DNA of 64,000 nt from positions 1,818,501 to 1,882,500 of the forward strand of contig JARUPY010000292.1 of assembly GCA_029817715.1 (NCBI GenBank), written 5' to 3'. The translations under genes were made by a program, and so were the position numbers. Source of the DNA: Melastoma dodecandrum. Its lineage: Eukaryota > Streptophyta > Magnoliopsida > Myrtales > Melastomataceae. Below, piece after piece: positions 53,813 to 63,461 of the stretch; positions within the stretch are counted from its first letter, which is position 1, and each line of letters begins with the position of its first letter. A model generated the notes under the pieces. It had not been told where the DNA came from. It saw only the letters and a list, made by a program, of their open reading frames with translations, and did not search any database.

Positions 53813-55465
53813 TCACTCGGCGGGCTCGAAATCCTTCACCTTGGCGCGCAGCTCGTCGACCAGCACGCGGGTGTTCTCGGAATAGTCGATCGGCACCGCC
53901 ACCAGATGCACGCCGCCCGCCGCGAAGGCCCGGTCCAGCGTCGGCACGAGGTCGTTGACCGATTCGACCCGGTGGCCGGTGGCGCCGTAGGACTTGGCGT
54001 AGAGCACGAAGTCCGGGTTGTTGAAGGTCATGCCGTAATCGGCGAACTTGTCGACCGCCTGCTTCCAGCGGATCATGCCATAGGCGCCGTCATCGAGGAT
54101 CAGCACGACCAGGTTCAGCTTCAGCCGCACCGCCGTCTCCATCTCCTGGCTGTTCATCATGAAGCCGCCGTCGCCGCACACCGCCATGACGCGCCGCTTC
54201 GGGTAGAGCATCGCCGCCATCATGGCCGAGGGCAGCCCGGCGCCCATCGTGGCGAGCGCGTTGTCGAGGAGCAGCGTGTTGGCGACGTAGGTGCGGTAGT
54301 TCCGGGCGAACCAGATCTTGTACATCCCGTTGTCGAGGCAGACGATGCCGTCCTCGGGGATGACCCGGCGCACGTCGCGCACGAGGCGCTGCGGCGTCAC
54401 CGGGAAGCGGTCCTCGCCGGCCCGGTCGCCGATATGGCTGAGGATGTGCTCGCGCAGGTGCAGCAGCGCGCCGGCGTTGGGGAGCTTGCCGTCGAGCTTG
54501 TCGGCCAGCAGCTTCAGGGTCGGCCCCAGGTCGCCGACCACCTCGGCGTCGGGATAATAGACCTGCTCGACATTGGCCGGCATGTAGCTGATGTGCAGCA
54601 CCTTCTGATCGGCCTGGCCCATGATGAAGGGCGGCTTCTCGATCGTGTCGTGGCCGATGGCGATGATCAGGTCGGCCTGGTCGACCGCCTCGTGCACGTA
54701 ATCGCGTTCGCTGAGCGCGGTGGTGCCCATGTAGAGGTCGGTCCCGCCCGCGACGGTGCCCTTGCCCATCTGGGTGGTGAAGAACGGGATGCCGGTGCGC
54801 TGCACGAAGCCGCCGAGCTCGCCGGTGGCGCGGGGGCGGCTCGCGGCGGCGCCCAGCATGACCAGCGGGCGCTTGGCCGCCAGGATCATGGCGGCGGCGC
54901 GGTCGATCGCGGCCGGGTGGGCGACCGGGATGTCGATCGTGTGCGAGGGCACGAGATCCGCCTCGGCCTCCTCCGCGGCGATGTCCTCGGGCAGCTCCAG
55001 CAGCACCGGGCCGGGCCGCTCCTCGGTGGCGACCCGGAACGCGTCGCGCACGATGGTGGGGATCGAGGAAGCGGAGACGATCTGCCGGGCCATCTTGGTG
55101 ATCGGCTTCATCGACGAGATCACGTCGACGATCTGGAACTTCGCCTGCCGGGAGGACAGGATGCCCTTCTGGCCGGTGATGATGATCATCGGCATCGCGC
55201 CGAGATGGGCGTAGGCCGCGCCGGTGGAGAAGTTCAGGGCGCCCGGGCCCAGGGTCGAGAGGCAGACGCCGGGCTTGCCCGTGAGGCGGCCGTGGGTGGC
55301 GGCCATGAAGCTCGCCGCCTGCTCGTGGCGGGTCAGGACCAGCTCGATCTTGGAGTTGCGCAGGGATTCTACGACGTCGAGGTTCTCCTCGCCGGGGATG
55401 CCGAAGATGCGGTCGACGCCCTCGTTCTCGAGGGCGGCGACGAGGAGATCTGAACCCTTGGGCAT
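53813..55465 (-). CDS. Acetolactate synthase-like thiamine-diphosphate enzyme (550 aa)
   Basis: Joins two pyruvates, or pyruvate and another 2-oxoacid, to give acetolactate. Start at 55465 (MPKGSDLLVAALENEGVDRIFG). The catalytic glutamate is in TRHEQAASFMAA, the central FAD/nucleotide domain covers about residues 190-340, and the thiamine diphosphate and magnesium motif is GDGGFMMNSQEMETAV through LDDGAYGMIRWK. It is single-subunit with no regulatory partner nearby, like catabolic AlsS-type enzymes. Its place at the head of the iron-alcohol-dehydrogenase and PHA genes suggests it is not the branched-chain biosynthetic enzyme. Other TPP carboligases of the family are possible. Confidence 0.85.
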   Translation of the reverse strand: MPKGSDLLVAALENEGVDRIFGIPGEENLDVVESLRNSKIELVLTRHEQAASFMAATHGRLTGKPGVCLSTLGPGALNFSTGAAYAHLGAMPMIIITGQKGILSSRQAKFQIVDVISSMKPITKMARQIVSASSIPTIVRDAFRVATEERPGPVLLELPEDIAAEEAEADLVPSHTIDIPVAHPAAIDRAAAMILAAKRPLVMLGAAASRPRATGELGGFVQRTGIPFFTTQMGKGTVAGGTDLYMGTTALSERDYVHEAVDQADLIIAIGHDTIEKPPFIMGQADQKVLHISYMPANVEQVYYPDAEVVGDLGPTLKLLADKLDGKLPNAGALLHLREHILSHIGDRAGEDRFPVTPQRLVRDVRRVIPEDGIVCLDNGMYKIWFARNYRTYVANTLLLDNALATMGAGLPSAMMAAMLYPKRRVMAVCGDGGFMMNSQEMETAVRLKLNLVVLILDDGAYGMIRWKQAVDKFADYGMTFNNPDFVLYAKSYGATGHRVESVNDLVPTLDRAFAAGGVHLVAVPIDYSENTRVLVDELRAKVKDFEPAE

Positions 55466-55731
55466 GCGAGGTCTCGCTGATGCTGTGGCGCGCCTGCGGT
55501 GCCCGGCCAGCCCAGGGCCCGCGCCTCGCGGAACCTTGAACGGTCCGGGCAGGACGAAGGAACGCCCCCCGAATATTCGGTTCGTTAGAGAGCCCGCCTG
55601 TAGAAGGGTCAAGGGCCGTAGAGGGCCGGGCAGTCACAGAGCTGGACGGATGCTACCGTGTCGAAGTCAGTCCCGCTCCGGGGCGAGGCCCGCCCGGTCG
55701 ACGCCGTCCGGAATTCACGGATTGGATAGCG
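55466..55731. promoter_or_regulatory. Divergent intergenic region before DUF2252 and acetolactate-synthase-like genes
   Basis: These 266 bases carry the presumed promoters of the divergent genes. I found no strong -35/-10 pair or palindrome. The operon promoter for the six-gene minus-strand set from 55465 to 46719 must lie here or inside the gaps at 52427-52610 and 50197-50442. Confidence 0.35.
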
Positions 55732-57216
55732 ATGGACCGCCTCGGAAGCGATACGACAGCGCCCAGTGACGGGAATGCGCGCCCGCCCGCCGCGGAAGCG
55801 GTTCTCGCCCCGATCGCGGATTTCCCGCAGATCGACCTGCGCGTCGGCGTCGAGTCCTGGGACAAGCGCCGGCACGCCGGCAAGCGGCTGCGCGCCGCCG
55901 TGCCTCACACGGCGCAAGCCAAATTCGCGGCCGATCCGGACCGGCCCGATCCGATCCGCCTGATCGAGGCGGCCCACGAAGGACGCCAGCCGCACCTGAT
56001 CCCGCTGCGCGTCGCCCGGATGGCGACCTCGCCCTTCGCGTTCCTGCGCGGCGCCGCCCACGTCATGGCCTGGGACCTGTCGCGCGGGCCCCGCAGCGGC
56101 ATCGACGTGGTGATGAACGGCGACGCCCACACCGACAATTTCGGCCTGTTCGGCACGCCGCAGCGGGACATCGTGCTCGATCTCAACGATTTCGACGAAG
56201 TGACGATCGGTCCGTGGGAATGGGACCTGAAGCGCCTCGCCGCCGGCCTCGCGGTCGCCACCGCGGAGGCCGGCGCATCCGGGCGCGACTCCCGGGCCGC
56301 CGTCATGGAGGCGGTCTGCGGCTACCAGCAGACGATGCGGCGGCTGGCGCCCCAAGGCTCCCTCGACGTCTGGTATCAGACCACCCGGGCGGACACGCCG
56401 CAGATCGCCGGCCTCCGGATGGACGCCGAGGCCCGGGCCGTGGTGCGCCGGGCCGTCGACAAGGCCCGGCGGCGGAACAACCGGAGCCTGCTGTCCCAGG
56501 TGGCCGAGCGGCGCACCGACGGGAGCTGGCGCCTCAAGACGGACGCGCCGATCCTGACCCCGGTGGACGACGCCACCCGGGAGGCCGTCACCTCCGCGCT
56601 GGAGCGCTACGCCGAGACCCTGCCGCGCGAGCGGCGCTTCATGCTCGACCGCTATCACGTGGTCGACGTGGCCCACCGGGTCGTCGGCGTGGGCAGCGTC
56701 GGGACCCGGGCCTATCTCGCGCTGCTGTTCGGCAATTCCGATGCGGACGCGCTGTTCCTCCAGGTCAAGGAGGCGGTTCACCCGGCGCATGCGCCGTATC
56801 TCCCGGGAATGCCCGATCCCTACGCCGACCACGAGGGCGAGCGGGTGATCTACGGCCAGCGCCTGCTCCAGGCCGTGGGCGATCCGCTGCTCGGCTGGAC
56901 CAGCATCGCGGACCGCCCGTTCTACGTGCGCCAGATGAAGAACCTGAAGGGCGCGATCCCGCTGGCCCGGATGTCGGGCGCCTCGCTCCTGACCTTCTCG
57001 TACGCCTACGGGACGCTGCTCGCCCGAGCGCACGCCCGAACCGGGGACGCAGCGGCGATCACCGGCTATTGCGGCAGCGGCAAGAACGATCACCTCGGCA
57101 GCGCGATCGCCGATTGGGCGGCGGCCTATGCCGAACGCAACGCCGCCGATTTCGACCTGTTTCGCGCGGCGATCGCCAGCGGCCGGCTGGAGGCCGCGGA
57201 GGATCCGTGCCTGTGA
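55732..57216 (+). CDS. DUF2252 domain protein (494 aa)
   Basis: Begins MDRLGSDTTAPSDGNARPPA; after a disordered 25 residues the DUF2252 fold starts at VESWDKRRHAGKRLRAAVPH. Conserved features are SPFAFLRGAAHVMAWDLSRG, NGDAHTDNFGLFGTPQRDIV and LNDFDEVTIGPWEWDLKRLA, which resemble the catalytic and metal-binding loops of kinase-like (APH/HipA-type) folds, with D and N in place. This suggests a small-molecule or protein phosphotransferase, but no substrate is known for the family. It is convergent with the LysR gene and divergent from the acetolactate-synthase operon. Confidence 0.87.
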   Translation: MDRLGSDTTAPSDGNARPPAAEAVLAPIADFPQIDLRVGVESWDKRRHAGKRLRAAVPHTAQAKFAADPDRPDPIRLIEAAHEGRQPHLIPLRVARMATSPFAFLRGAAHVMAWDLSRGPRSGIDVVMNGDAHTDNFGLFGTPQRDIVLDLNDFDEVTIGPWEWDLKRLAAGLAVATAEAGASGRDSRAAVMEAVCGYQQTMRRLAPQGSLDVWYQTTRADTPQIAGLRMDAEARAVVRRAVDKARRRNNRSLLSQVAERRTDGSWRLKTDAPILTPVDDATREAVTSALERYAETLPRERRFMLDRYHVVDVAHRVVGVGSVGTRAYLALLFGNSDADALFLQVKEAVHPAHAPYLPGMPDPYADHEGERVIYGQRLLQAVGDPLLGWTSIADRPFYVRQMKNLKGAIPLARMSGASLLTFSYAYGTLLARAHARTGDAAAITGYCGSGKNDHLGSAIADWAAAYAERNAADFDLFRAAIASGRLEAAEDPCL

Positions 57217-57225
57217 CGGGCCCGT

Positions 57226-58164
57226 TCAGATGATGCCCGGCGCAGGCGGCTCATGGGCGAGCCGCACCAGCAGATCCCGCAGCCAGCGATGGGCGGGGTC
57301 GCGGTCGTAGGAGGCGTGCCAGAGCATCGACACGGCGACATCCTCCAGTTCGACCGGCACCGGGCTCACGCTCAGCGCCAGGGCGCTGGCGAAGGAGGTG
57401 GCGAGCCGGGCGTGCATCGTGGCGATCACCGGCGCGGCCCGCACCAGGAAGGGCACGACCAGGAACCGCGGCGTCGTCATGGCGATGACCCGCGACCGGC
57501 CGATCAGGGCGAGCGCGTCGTCCACCACCCCGTGGGCGGTCTCGCGCAGGGAGGTCAGCATATGGGGAAAGCGCAGGTAATCGTCGAGGCCGATCGGCGG
57601 CTCCAGGCCGATCAGGTCGGCGTTGAACAGCACGACGTAGCTGTCCCGGTAGAGCAGCCGTTGCTTGTGGTGGATCTGCCCCTCCGAGAAGAGCCCGATG
57701 GCGATATCGACCCGGTCGGCATCGAGCTCGTCGAGGATCCGGGCGCGCTCGACCGAGCGCAGCAGCAGCCGGATCCCGGGTGCCTCCTTCCGCAGCTGCG
57801 CGATGAGCCGGGGTCCGAGCAGCACCTCGACGCTGTCGGGCAGGCTGATCGTGAAGGTTCGCTCCACGGTCGCCGGATCGAAGGTCTCTTCGCGGTGGAC
57901 CAGCGCCTGGACCTGCCGGAGGGTGGCACGCAGGGGCTCAGCGATCTTGAGTGCCCGCGGGGTGGGCCGCATCCCGTCCGGGGCGCGGGTCAGAAGCTCG
58001 TCGTCGAACAGCCGCCGCAGCCGGGCGAGGCTCGAACTCATGGCCGACTGGCCGACCCCGATCCGGGCCGCCGCCCGTGTCACGCTGCGTTCGTCGAGCA
58101 GCGCGTCGAGGGCGACCAGGAGGTTCAGGTCGATCCGGCTGAGGTCGATATGGTCGATGGCCAC
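57226..58164 (-). CDS. LysR-family transcriptional regulator (312 aa)
   Basis: Start is the GTG at 58164 (residues AIDHIDLSRIDLNLL); the frame is open further but those residues are not protein-like. The N-terminal winged helix is LNLLVALDALLDERSVTRAAARIGVGQSAMSSSLARL, with the C-terminal effector domain of two Rossmann-like lobes (about residues 95-300, with VVLFNADLIGLEPPIGLDD). It most resembles the NodD/NahR-like group. The divergent or target gene is not obvious: the GMC oxidoreductase lies upstream on the same strand. Autoregulation is common in the family but cannot be shown here. Confidence 0.88.
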   Translation of the reverse strand: MAIDHIDLSRIDLNLLVALDALLDERSVTRAAARIGVGQSAMSSSLARLRRLFDDELLTRAPDGMRPTPRALKIAEPLRATLRQVQALVHREETFDPATVERTFTISLPDSVEVLLGPRLIAQLRKEAPGIRLLLRSVERARILDELDADRVDIAIGLFSEGQIHHKQRLLYRDSYVVLFNADLIGLEPPIGLDDYLRFPHMLTSLRETAHGVVDDALALIGRSRVIAMTTPRFLVVPFLVRAAPVIATMHARLATSFASALALSVSPVPVELEDVAVSMLWHASYDRDPAHRWLRDLLVRLAHEPPAPGII

Positions 58165-58322
58165 GGGCGGCGCGATCGATGAGGGCTCGGATAACCGACA
58201 TAGCAGATGCGGCCGTCCACCACTGCCGACCGGATGAATCGGAAGGCGCCTCTCGTGCGGGGGATGGAGGGGACTGCCTGCGTGCCCGCATCCATCGTGC
58301 CGGCCCCCATCCGCGACGCTCT

Positions 58323-59966
58323 TCACGCCGGCAACGGATCGCGGGGCGCGGTGTGGTCGAACAGCCGCGGCGGCGGGATCTCGTCCCGGGCGCCCATCCG
58401 CGCCACGAGATGGTCGGCCACCCGCAGGGCGTTGGCGATGATCGTGAGCGTCGGGTTCACCGCGCCGATCGACGGGAAGAAGCTCGCGTCGGTCACGTAC
58501 AGGTTGTCGAGCTGATGCGCCTTGCAATTGCGATCGAGGACCGAGGTCGCGGGATCGTCGCCGAACCGCAGCGTCCCCGCCTGGTGGGCCGTGCCGCCGA
58601 TCGGCACGTTCTTGCCGAGATAAAGCGAGCGGTCGAACAGGTGCGGGTGGATGTCGGTGAAGCTGCAGATCTGCTGCAGCTTGTGCCGCAGCCGCTTGTG
58701 TGCCTCGTTGTTCGTCTCGGTGAGGTCAAGATGGACCTTCCCGTCCTTGTAGAAGATCCGGTTCTGCGCCAGCGGGATATCCTCGGAGGTCAGCCAGAAA
58801 TCGACCGAGTGCTTGGCGATCCAGTCGAACGGCTTGTTGGGGAACCATTGCAGGAAGCCCGGCAGGCCCTCGCCGTGGATCTGGGCGCCGTCCGACTTGC
58901 CGACCATCTGGATGTGGCCGAGGGGGAAGTCCCAGTTGTCCTTCGGGTCCGGGTCGCCGAAGTAAAAGTCGTTGAGGCCGAGCGTCTTCTGGAATCGCGT
59001 CGGGTTCGGCGTCTTCGAGATTGCCAGGACCGTCGAGTTGTTGTGGCGCATGTAGTTGCGCCCGACCTGATCGGACCCGTTGGCGAGGCCGTTCGGATGC
59101 TGGTCGCTCGCCGAGCGCAGCATCAGCAGCGCGGACGAGAGGGCGCCGCAGGCCACCACCACGAGATCGGCCGATGCCTCGAAGGGTTCGCCATCGCGGT
59201 TGCCGACGACGCCGGTGACGGTGCGTCCGGCCGGATCGGTGACGAGGCGCTCGATGTAGGTCCGGGTGAGCAGCGTCAGGTTCGGGCAGTCCCGCAGGGC
59301 CGGGTCCACCACCATGGTCTGGGCGTCCGACTTGCCGTTGGTCGGGCAGGGGAAGCCGTCGAAGGATTCGCACTTGATGCACGGCGAGGTCGAGATGGCG
59401 CGTCCATCCTTCTCCACGAGGCGCACGCCCACCGGCAGGTGGAACGGGTGGTGGCCCGCTTGCTTCAGGTTGTCGAACAGCTCCTGGATCCGCGGCTCGT
59501 TGGCCACCGGAGGATGCGCGTAGGGTTTTTTCGACCACGGCTCGGTCGGATCCTCACCGCGCAGGCCGTGGACGTGGAACAACTCCTCGGCCGCTTGGTA
59601 ATAGGGCTCGAATTCGTCGTAGCCGACGGGCCAGGCCGGGGCGATGCCGTCCTCGTGGCGGATCTCGGAAAAATCCTTCTCGCGGAGGCGGAAGAGGATC
59701 GAGCCGTAGAACTTCGAGTTCCCACCGACGTAGTAGTGCAGACCCGGGTGAAAGCTCTTGCCGTCCGAGGAGTACCAGGTCTCCTTGGTCTGATAGTACC
59801 CGTCGACGATCACCGCCTGGCTGTCCCAGTTGCGCGGCTCGCGCAGGAGGTAGTCGCCGCGCTCGATCAGCAGGATGCGCTTGCCGGTCTGGGCCAGGCG
59901 CCACGCCATCGTCCCGCCGCCGGGGCCGGATCCGACGATGATGACGTCGTAGTGCTCGCCGGGCAT
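58323..59966 (-). CDS. GMC-family FAD oxidoreductase (547 aa)
   Basis: An FAD-dependent alcohol or sugar oxidase or dehydrogenase. It begins MPGEHYDVIIVGSGPGGGTMA, the dinucleotide motif. Other GMC features are HYYVGGNSKFYGSIL for flavin contact, VVACGALSSALLM, and a catalytic His region in the C-terminal VTDASFFPSIGAVNPTLTIIANA. A cluster of cysteines in the substrate domain (SPCIKCESFDGFPCPTNG) recalls sugar dehydrogenases that carry a small iron-sulfur or structural site. No signal peptide and no cytochrome or small subunit gene is adjacent. It is divergent from the hybrid kinase with about 200 bases between. Confidence 0.88.
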   Translation of the reverse strand: MPGEHYDVIIVGSGPGGGTMAWRLAQTGKRILLIERGDYLLREPRNWDSQAVIVDGYYQTKETWYSSDGKSFHPGLHYYVGGNSKFYGSILFRLREKDFSEIRHEDGIAPAWPVGYDEFEPYYQAAEELFHVHGLRGEDPTEPWSKKPYAHPPVANEPRIQELFDNLKQAGHHPFHLPVGVRLVEKDGRAISTSPCIKCESFDGFPCPTNGKSDAQTMVVDPALRDCPNLTLLTRTYIERLVTDPAGRTVTGVVGNRDGEPFEASADLVVVACGALSSALLMLRSASDQHPNGLANGSDQVGRNYMRHNNSTVLAISKTPNPTRFQKTLGLNDFYFGDPDPKDNWDFPLGHIQMVGKSDGAQIHGEGLPGFLQWFPNKPFDWIAKHSVDFWLTSEDIPLAQNRIFYKDGKVHLDLTETNNEAHKRLRHKLQQICSFTDIHPHLFDRSLYLGKNVPIGGTAHQAGTLRFGDDPATSVLDRNCKAHQLDNLYVTDASFFPSIGAVNPTLTIIANALRVADHLVARMGARDEIPPPRLFDHTAPRDPLPA

Positions 59967-60170
59967 CTGCCGCCTCCGTCCGGACCGTCGTCCTCGCTGG
60001 CAACTCGTGAGCCACCGTTCGGATCGAGCGGCGGCGCCGTTTCGTGCGGTCGACGGGACGTGTCCTGTTTCGGCGACTGCCGCAACCTCCGGTTAAGTGC
60101 TTTTCCCAACGGCGCCTTCAGCTTCGCCTGCGATCCTGCGGAGGACCGGCCTCCCGCCGGGGAGGCAGGC

Positions 60171-62204
60171 ATGATCGAGGATATTGCGCTGGTCCTGGCC
60201 CTCCTGGTCGCGGCGATCCTGGCGCTCGGCCGCTGGCGCGCGCGGGACGTCGCGTCCGACGAAGCCGAGGCTGAGCGGCTGCAGGATCGGATCTGGCGGA
60301 TCAGCGAGAGCGAGGACCGCTACCGCGCCCTGGTGGCGGCCACGACGGAGGTCATCGTCCAGCGGGACGCCCGCGGACGCATCACTTACGCCAACGACGC
60401 GTTCGCCCGCCTGCTCGGACGTGAGCCGATCGAGCTGCTCGGCGCGCAGATCGACCTGGAGATCCTGGATCGCAGCGCCGTCGAGATCGGGGACGACGGG
60501 GTGCGCCGCATGGAGGCGCAGGTCCGTTCGGTCGATGGGCGCGTGCGCTGGTTCGCCTTCGTGGAGATGCCGGTGGCGCACGGCGACGCGATGCACTGGC
60601 TGCGCGCGGGCCGGGACGTGACCGCCCGGGTGGAGGCGATCCGCAGCCGCGACGCGGCGCTGGAGCGGGCGGAATCGGCGAGCGTCGCGAAATCCCGGTT
60701 CCTGGCGACCGTGAGCCACGAGATGCGCACGCCGCTCAACGGCATCTTAGGCATGGCCGAGCTCGTGCTCGGCACGCAGCTCAATCCGGAGCAGCGCACC
60801 TACGTGGAGGCGGTGCGCACCAGCGGTCAGGCGCTTCTCGGCCTGATCGACGGCGTCCTCGACTTCTCGCGGATCGAGGCCGGGCGCCTCGACCTCGCCG
60901 CCGAGCCGTTCAGCCTGCCGTCGGTGGCCGAAGGGGTGGTGGAGCTCCTGGCGCCCCGGGCGCAGGACAAAGGGATCGAGATCGCCCTCGACGTGGCCGA
61001 AGGGTTTCCGCACGGCCTCGTCGGCGATGCCGACCGGGTCCGGCAGATCCTGATCAACCTCGCGGGCAACGCCATCAAGTTCACCGACCGGGGCGGCGTC
61101 GGCGTCAGCCTCGCCTTCACGCGCACCGAGGCTGGACCCGACGAAGTCGTGCTCGCCGTCGCCGATACCGGACCGGGGATCCCGGAGGATCGGCTGCCGA
61201 TCCTGTTCGAGGAGTTCGAGCAGGGCGACGGCAGCGCCAGCCGCAGCCACGAAGGCACCGGGCTCGGCCTCGCCATCACGCGACGCCTCGTGACCCGGAT
61301 GGACGGCCGGATCGAGGCGGCCTCGCGGGTCGGGCGGGGCACGACCTTCCGGGTCGTGTTGCCGCTGGCGGAGGCGCCGGAGGCCCGGCGCGAGAGCCGC
61401 CAGCCGTTGCCGGCGCTCTCCGCGCAGCGCTGCCTGATCGTGGCCGATTCACCGTTCCAGGCGCCTTACCTCGCCCGCTGCCTGTCCCGGGCCGGTGCGG
61501 CGACGGTGATCGTGGACACGCTCGAATCCGGGCTCGACGCCCTTTCGGGGGCGGCCTTCGACGCGATGCTGGCGGATCGGGCGCTGGGCGATGCCGCGGT
61601 GCGGCAGATCGCGGACGCCGCGCGGGCCTGCGGCGTGCGCTGCAGCCTCGTTCTGCTGTCGCCCTTCGACCGGCGCGGCTTCGGCGCGCCGGGGGCGGCG
61701 GGCTTCGACGGCTACCTCATCAAACCGGTCCGGGAGCGGTCCCTGTTCGAGCGCGTTCTGGCCCCCCCGGTCGCTCCGGCGAGCGCGGCGGCACCGCCCG
61801 AGCCCCCGTCCCCGACGGGGGCCGGGATGCGCGTCCTTCTGGCTGAGGACAACCCGATCAACGCGCTGCTGGCGACCCGCGCACTGGAGCGACTCGGGGC
61901 CGAGGTGGTCCACGCGGCGGACGGCTTGCAGGCACTGGCGTGCCTCGACGCGGCCGGGCCGTTCGATCTCGCGCTGATCGACGTGCGCATGCCGCGCCTC
62001 GACGGGCACGAGACCGCCCGCCGGATCCGCGCCGCCGAATCGGCCGGCCGCGGCCGCCTGCATCTCGTGGCGCTCACCGCCAATGTCGGCCTGGAGGATG
62101 AGGCCGCCGCCCGGGAGGCCGGGTTCGACGGGTTCCTGGCCAAGCCCCTCAACTTGAAGCTTCTTCCGACCCTGCTCGAGCGCCGGTCCGCACAGGCAGC
62201 GTGA
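60171..62204 (+). CDS. Hybrid sensor histidine kinase with PAS and two receiver domains (677 aa)
   Basis: The ATG at 60171 has GGGGAGGCAGG upstream. One membrane segment at about residues 4-22 is followed by a PAS domain at about 40-150 ([20 protein letters not shown]). The phospho-acceptor domain has His183 in [13 protein letters not shown], and the kinase domain includes [12 protein letters not shown]. Two receivers follow. The first (about 405-510) lacks one of the usual paired acidic residues (CLIVADSP) but keeps the D and K; the second (about 545-665) is canonical, with Asp604 in [11 protein letters not shown]. No output domain is fused. The partner and signal are unknown; it is near but not in the alcohol cluster. 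Confidence 0.92.
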   Translation: MIEDIALVLALLVAAILALGRWRARDVASDEAEAERLQDRIWRISESEDRYRALVAATTEVIVQRDARGRITYANDAFARLLGREPIELLGAQIDLEILDRSAVEIGDDGVRRMEAQVRSVDGRVRWFAFVEMPVAHGDAMHWLRAGRDVTARVEAIRSRDAALERAESASVAKSRFLATVSHEMRTPLNGILGMAELVLGTQLNPEQRTYVEAVRTSGQALLGLIDGVLDFSRIEAGRLDLAAEPFSLPSVAEGVVELLAPRAQDKGIEIALDVAEGFPHGLVGDADRVRQILINLAGNAIKFTDRGGVGVSLAFTRTEAGPDEVVLAVADTGPGIPEDRLPILFEEFEQGDGSASRSHEGTGLGLAITRRLVTRMDGRIEAASRVGRGTTFRVVLPLAEAPEARRESRQPLPALSAQRCLIVADSPFQAPYLARCLSRAGAATVIVDTLESGLDALSGAAFDAMLADRALGDAAVRQIADAARACGVRCSLVLLSPFDRRGFGAPGAAGFDGYLIKPVRERSLFERVLAPPVAPASAAAPPEPPSPTGAGMRVLLAEDNPINALLATRALERLGAEVVHAADGLQALACLDAAGPFDLALIDVRMPRLDGHETARRIRAAESAGRGRLHLVALTANVGLEDEAAAREAGFDGFLAKPLNLKLLPTLLERRSAQAA

Positions 62205-62301
62205 GGGAAGGCCGCCGCGGCGCGCATCGACGCGCCGCGCGTGCCCGTCCCCCGTCGGCCCGCGTTGACAGCGGGCCGCATCCCGCGCCAACAGGAGCCC
62301 C

Positions 62302-62583
62302 ATGTCGACCGCCAGCACCCCGTCGCCCGAACCGCGCCCATCGAGCGGCGCGCTCGCCGCCTGGGGCATCGCGGCGATCGTCGTCGCGACGGTCCTGCTC
62401 GGCGCCCTGCTGCCGGTGCGTCACCCGGCACCGGCGCGCTCGGTCGCCGAGGATCCCGGCTGCCTCGAATGGACCGATGGCTGCCACGTCTGCCAGCGCC
62501 TCGCGGAGGGGCCGGCCTGCTCGCTTCCCGGCATCGCCTGCCAGCCCAGCGCTCCGCGCTGCCTGCGGCGCCGGGACGGGTGA
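62302..62583 (+). CDS. Small membrane-anchored cysteine-rich protein (93 aa)
   Basis: Residues 1-16 are flexible and cytoplasmic; residues 19-39 form a membrane segment (AAWGIAAIVVATVLLGALLP). The outside part has six cysteines in PGCLEWTDGCHVCQRLAEGPACSLPGIACQ and RCLRR, a metal- or disulfide-binding pattern with a CxxC. No family is recognised. It overlaps gluQ by four bases (GTGA), indicating coupling, and follows the hybrid kinase by about 100 bases. Confidence 0.65.
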   Translation: MSTASTPSPEPRPSSGALAAWGIAAIVVATVLLGALLPVRHPAPARSVAEDPGCLEWTDGCHVCQRLAEGPACSLPGIACQPSAPRCLRRRDG

Positions 62584-63443
62584 GGACCGGGGGCCCGGTC
62601 CTCCGCTTCGCGCCGAGCCCGAACGGGCGGCTCCATCTCGGCCACGCCTATTCGGCGCTGCGCAACGCCGACCTCGCCCGCCGGATGGGCGGCATCTGTC
62701 GCCTGCGGATCGAGGATATCGATCCGCAGCGCTCGAAGCCCGAGTTGGTCGAGGCGATCCGCGCCGACCTGGCCTGGCTCGGCCTGACCTATCCGGAGCC
62801 GGTGCGGCATCAATCGCGGCACATGGCGGACTACCGGAGCGCTCTCGATCGGCTCATCGAGCGTGGTCTCGCCTATCCCTGCTTCTGCTCGCGCGGCGAC
62901 ATCCGCGCGCACGTCGGCTCACGCATCACCACGCCTTGCGATCCGGACGGCGCGCCGCTCTATCCCGGCACCTGCCGCGATCTCGATCCGGCGATCGCAG
63001 CGGACCGCATCGCCCGGGGCGACCCGCACACGTGGCGCCTCGATATGGAAGCCGCCCGCGTCAGCAGCCGCACCGCCCTCGGCTATGTCGCCTTCGACGA
63101 GAGGGGCGAACGCTGGGTCGTGGCCGACCCGGCCCGCTGGGGCGATGCGGTGATCGCCCGCCGCGACGTGCCGACCAGCTACCACCTCGCCGTCGTCCAT
63201 GACGATGCGGGGGAGGGGATCACCCACGTGGTCCGCGGCCGCGATCTGGAGGCCGCCACCGACCTGCACGTGCTTCTGCAAGCTCTGCTGGATCTGCCTG
63301 CGCCGCGTTATCGGCACCATCCGTTGCTGCGCGATGCCGCGGGTGAGAAGCTCGCCAAGTCGCGTGGCTCGGACACCCTCGCGGGTCTCCGGCAGGCCGG
63401 GCTCACGCCGCATGCCATCCGCGACCGCCTCGGCTTCGCGTGA
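62580..63443 (+). CDS. gluQ: Glutamyl-Q tRNA(Asp) synthetase
   Basis: Attaches glutamate to queuosine at the wobble position of tRNA-Asp. A GTG start at 62580 overlaps the preceding gene. The 287 residues correspond to the catalytic half of a glutamyl-tRNA synthetase, with the HIGH-like HLGH in APSPNGRLHLGHAYSAL and a KMSKS-like EKLAKSRGS near the end. A zinc-binding cysteine set lies in YPCFCSRGDIR and PGTCRDL. The anticodon-binding domain is missing, as expected for this class. It is convergent with the M23 peptidase gene. Confidence 0.92.
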   Translation: MRTGGPVLRFAPSPNGRLHLGHAYSALRNADLARRMGGICRLRIEDIDPQRSKPELVEAIRADLAWLGLTYPEPVRHQSRHMADYRSALDRLIERGLAYPCFCSRGDIRAHVGSRITTPCDPDGAPLYPGTCRDLDPAIAADRIARGDPHTWRLDMEAARVSSRTALGYVAFDERGERWVVADPARWGDAVIARRDVPTSYHLAVVHDDAGEGITHVVRGRDLEAATDLHVLLQALLDLPAPRYRHHPLLRDAAGEKLAKSRGSDTLAGLRQAGLTPHAIRDRLGFA

Positions 63444-63461
63444 CGCGCGGGTCGCGGCGCC

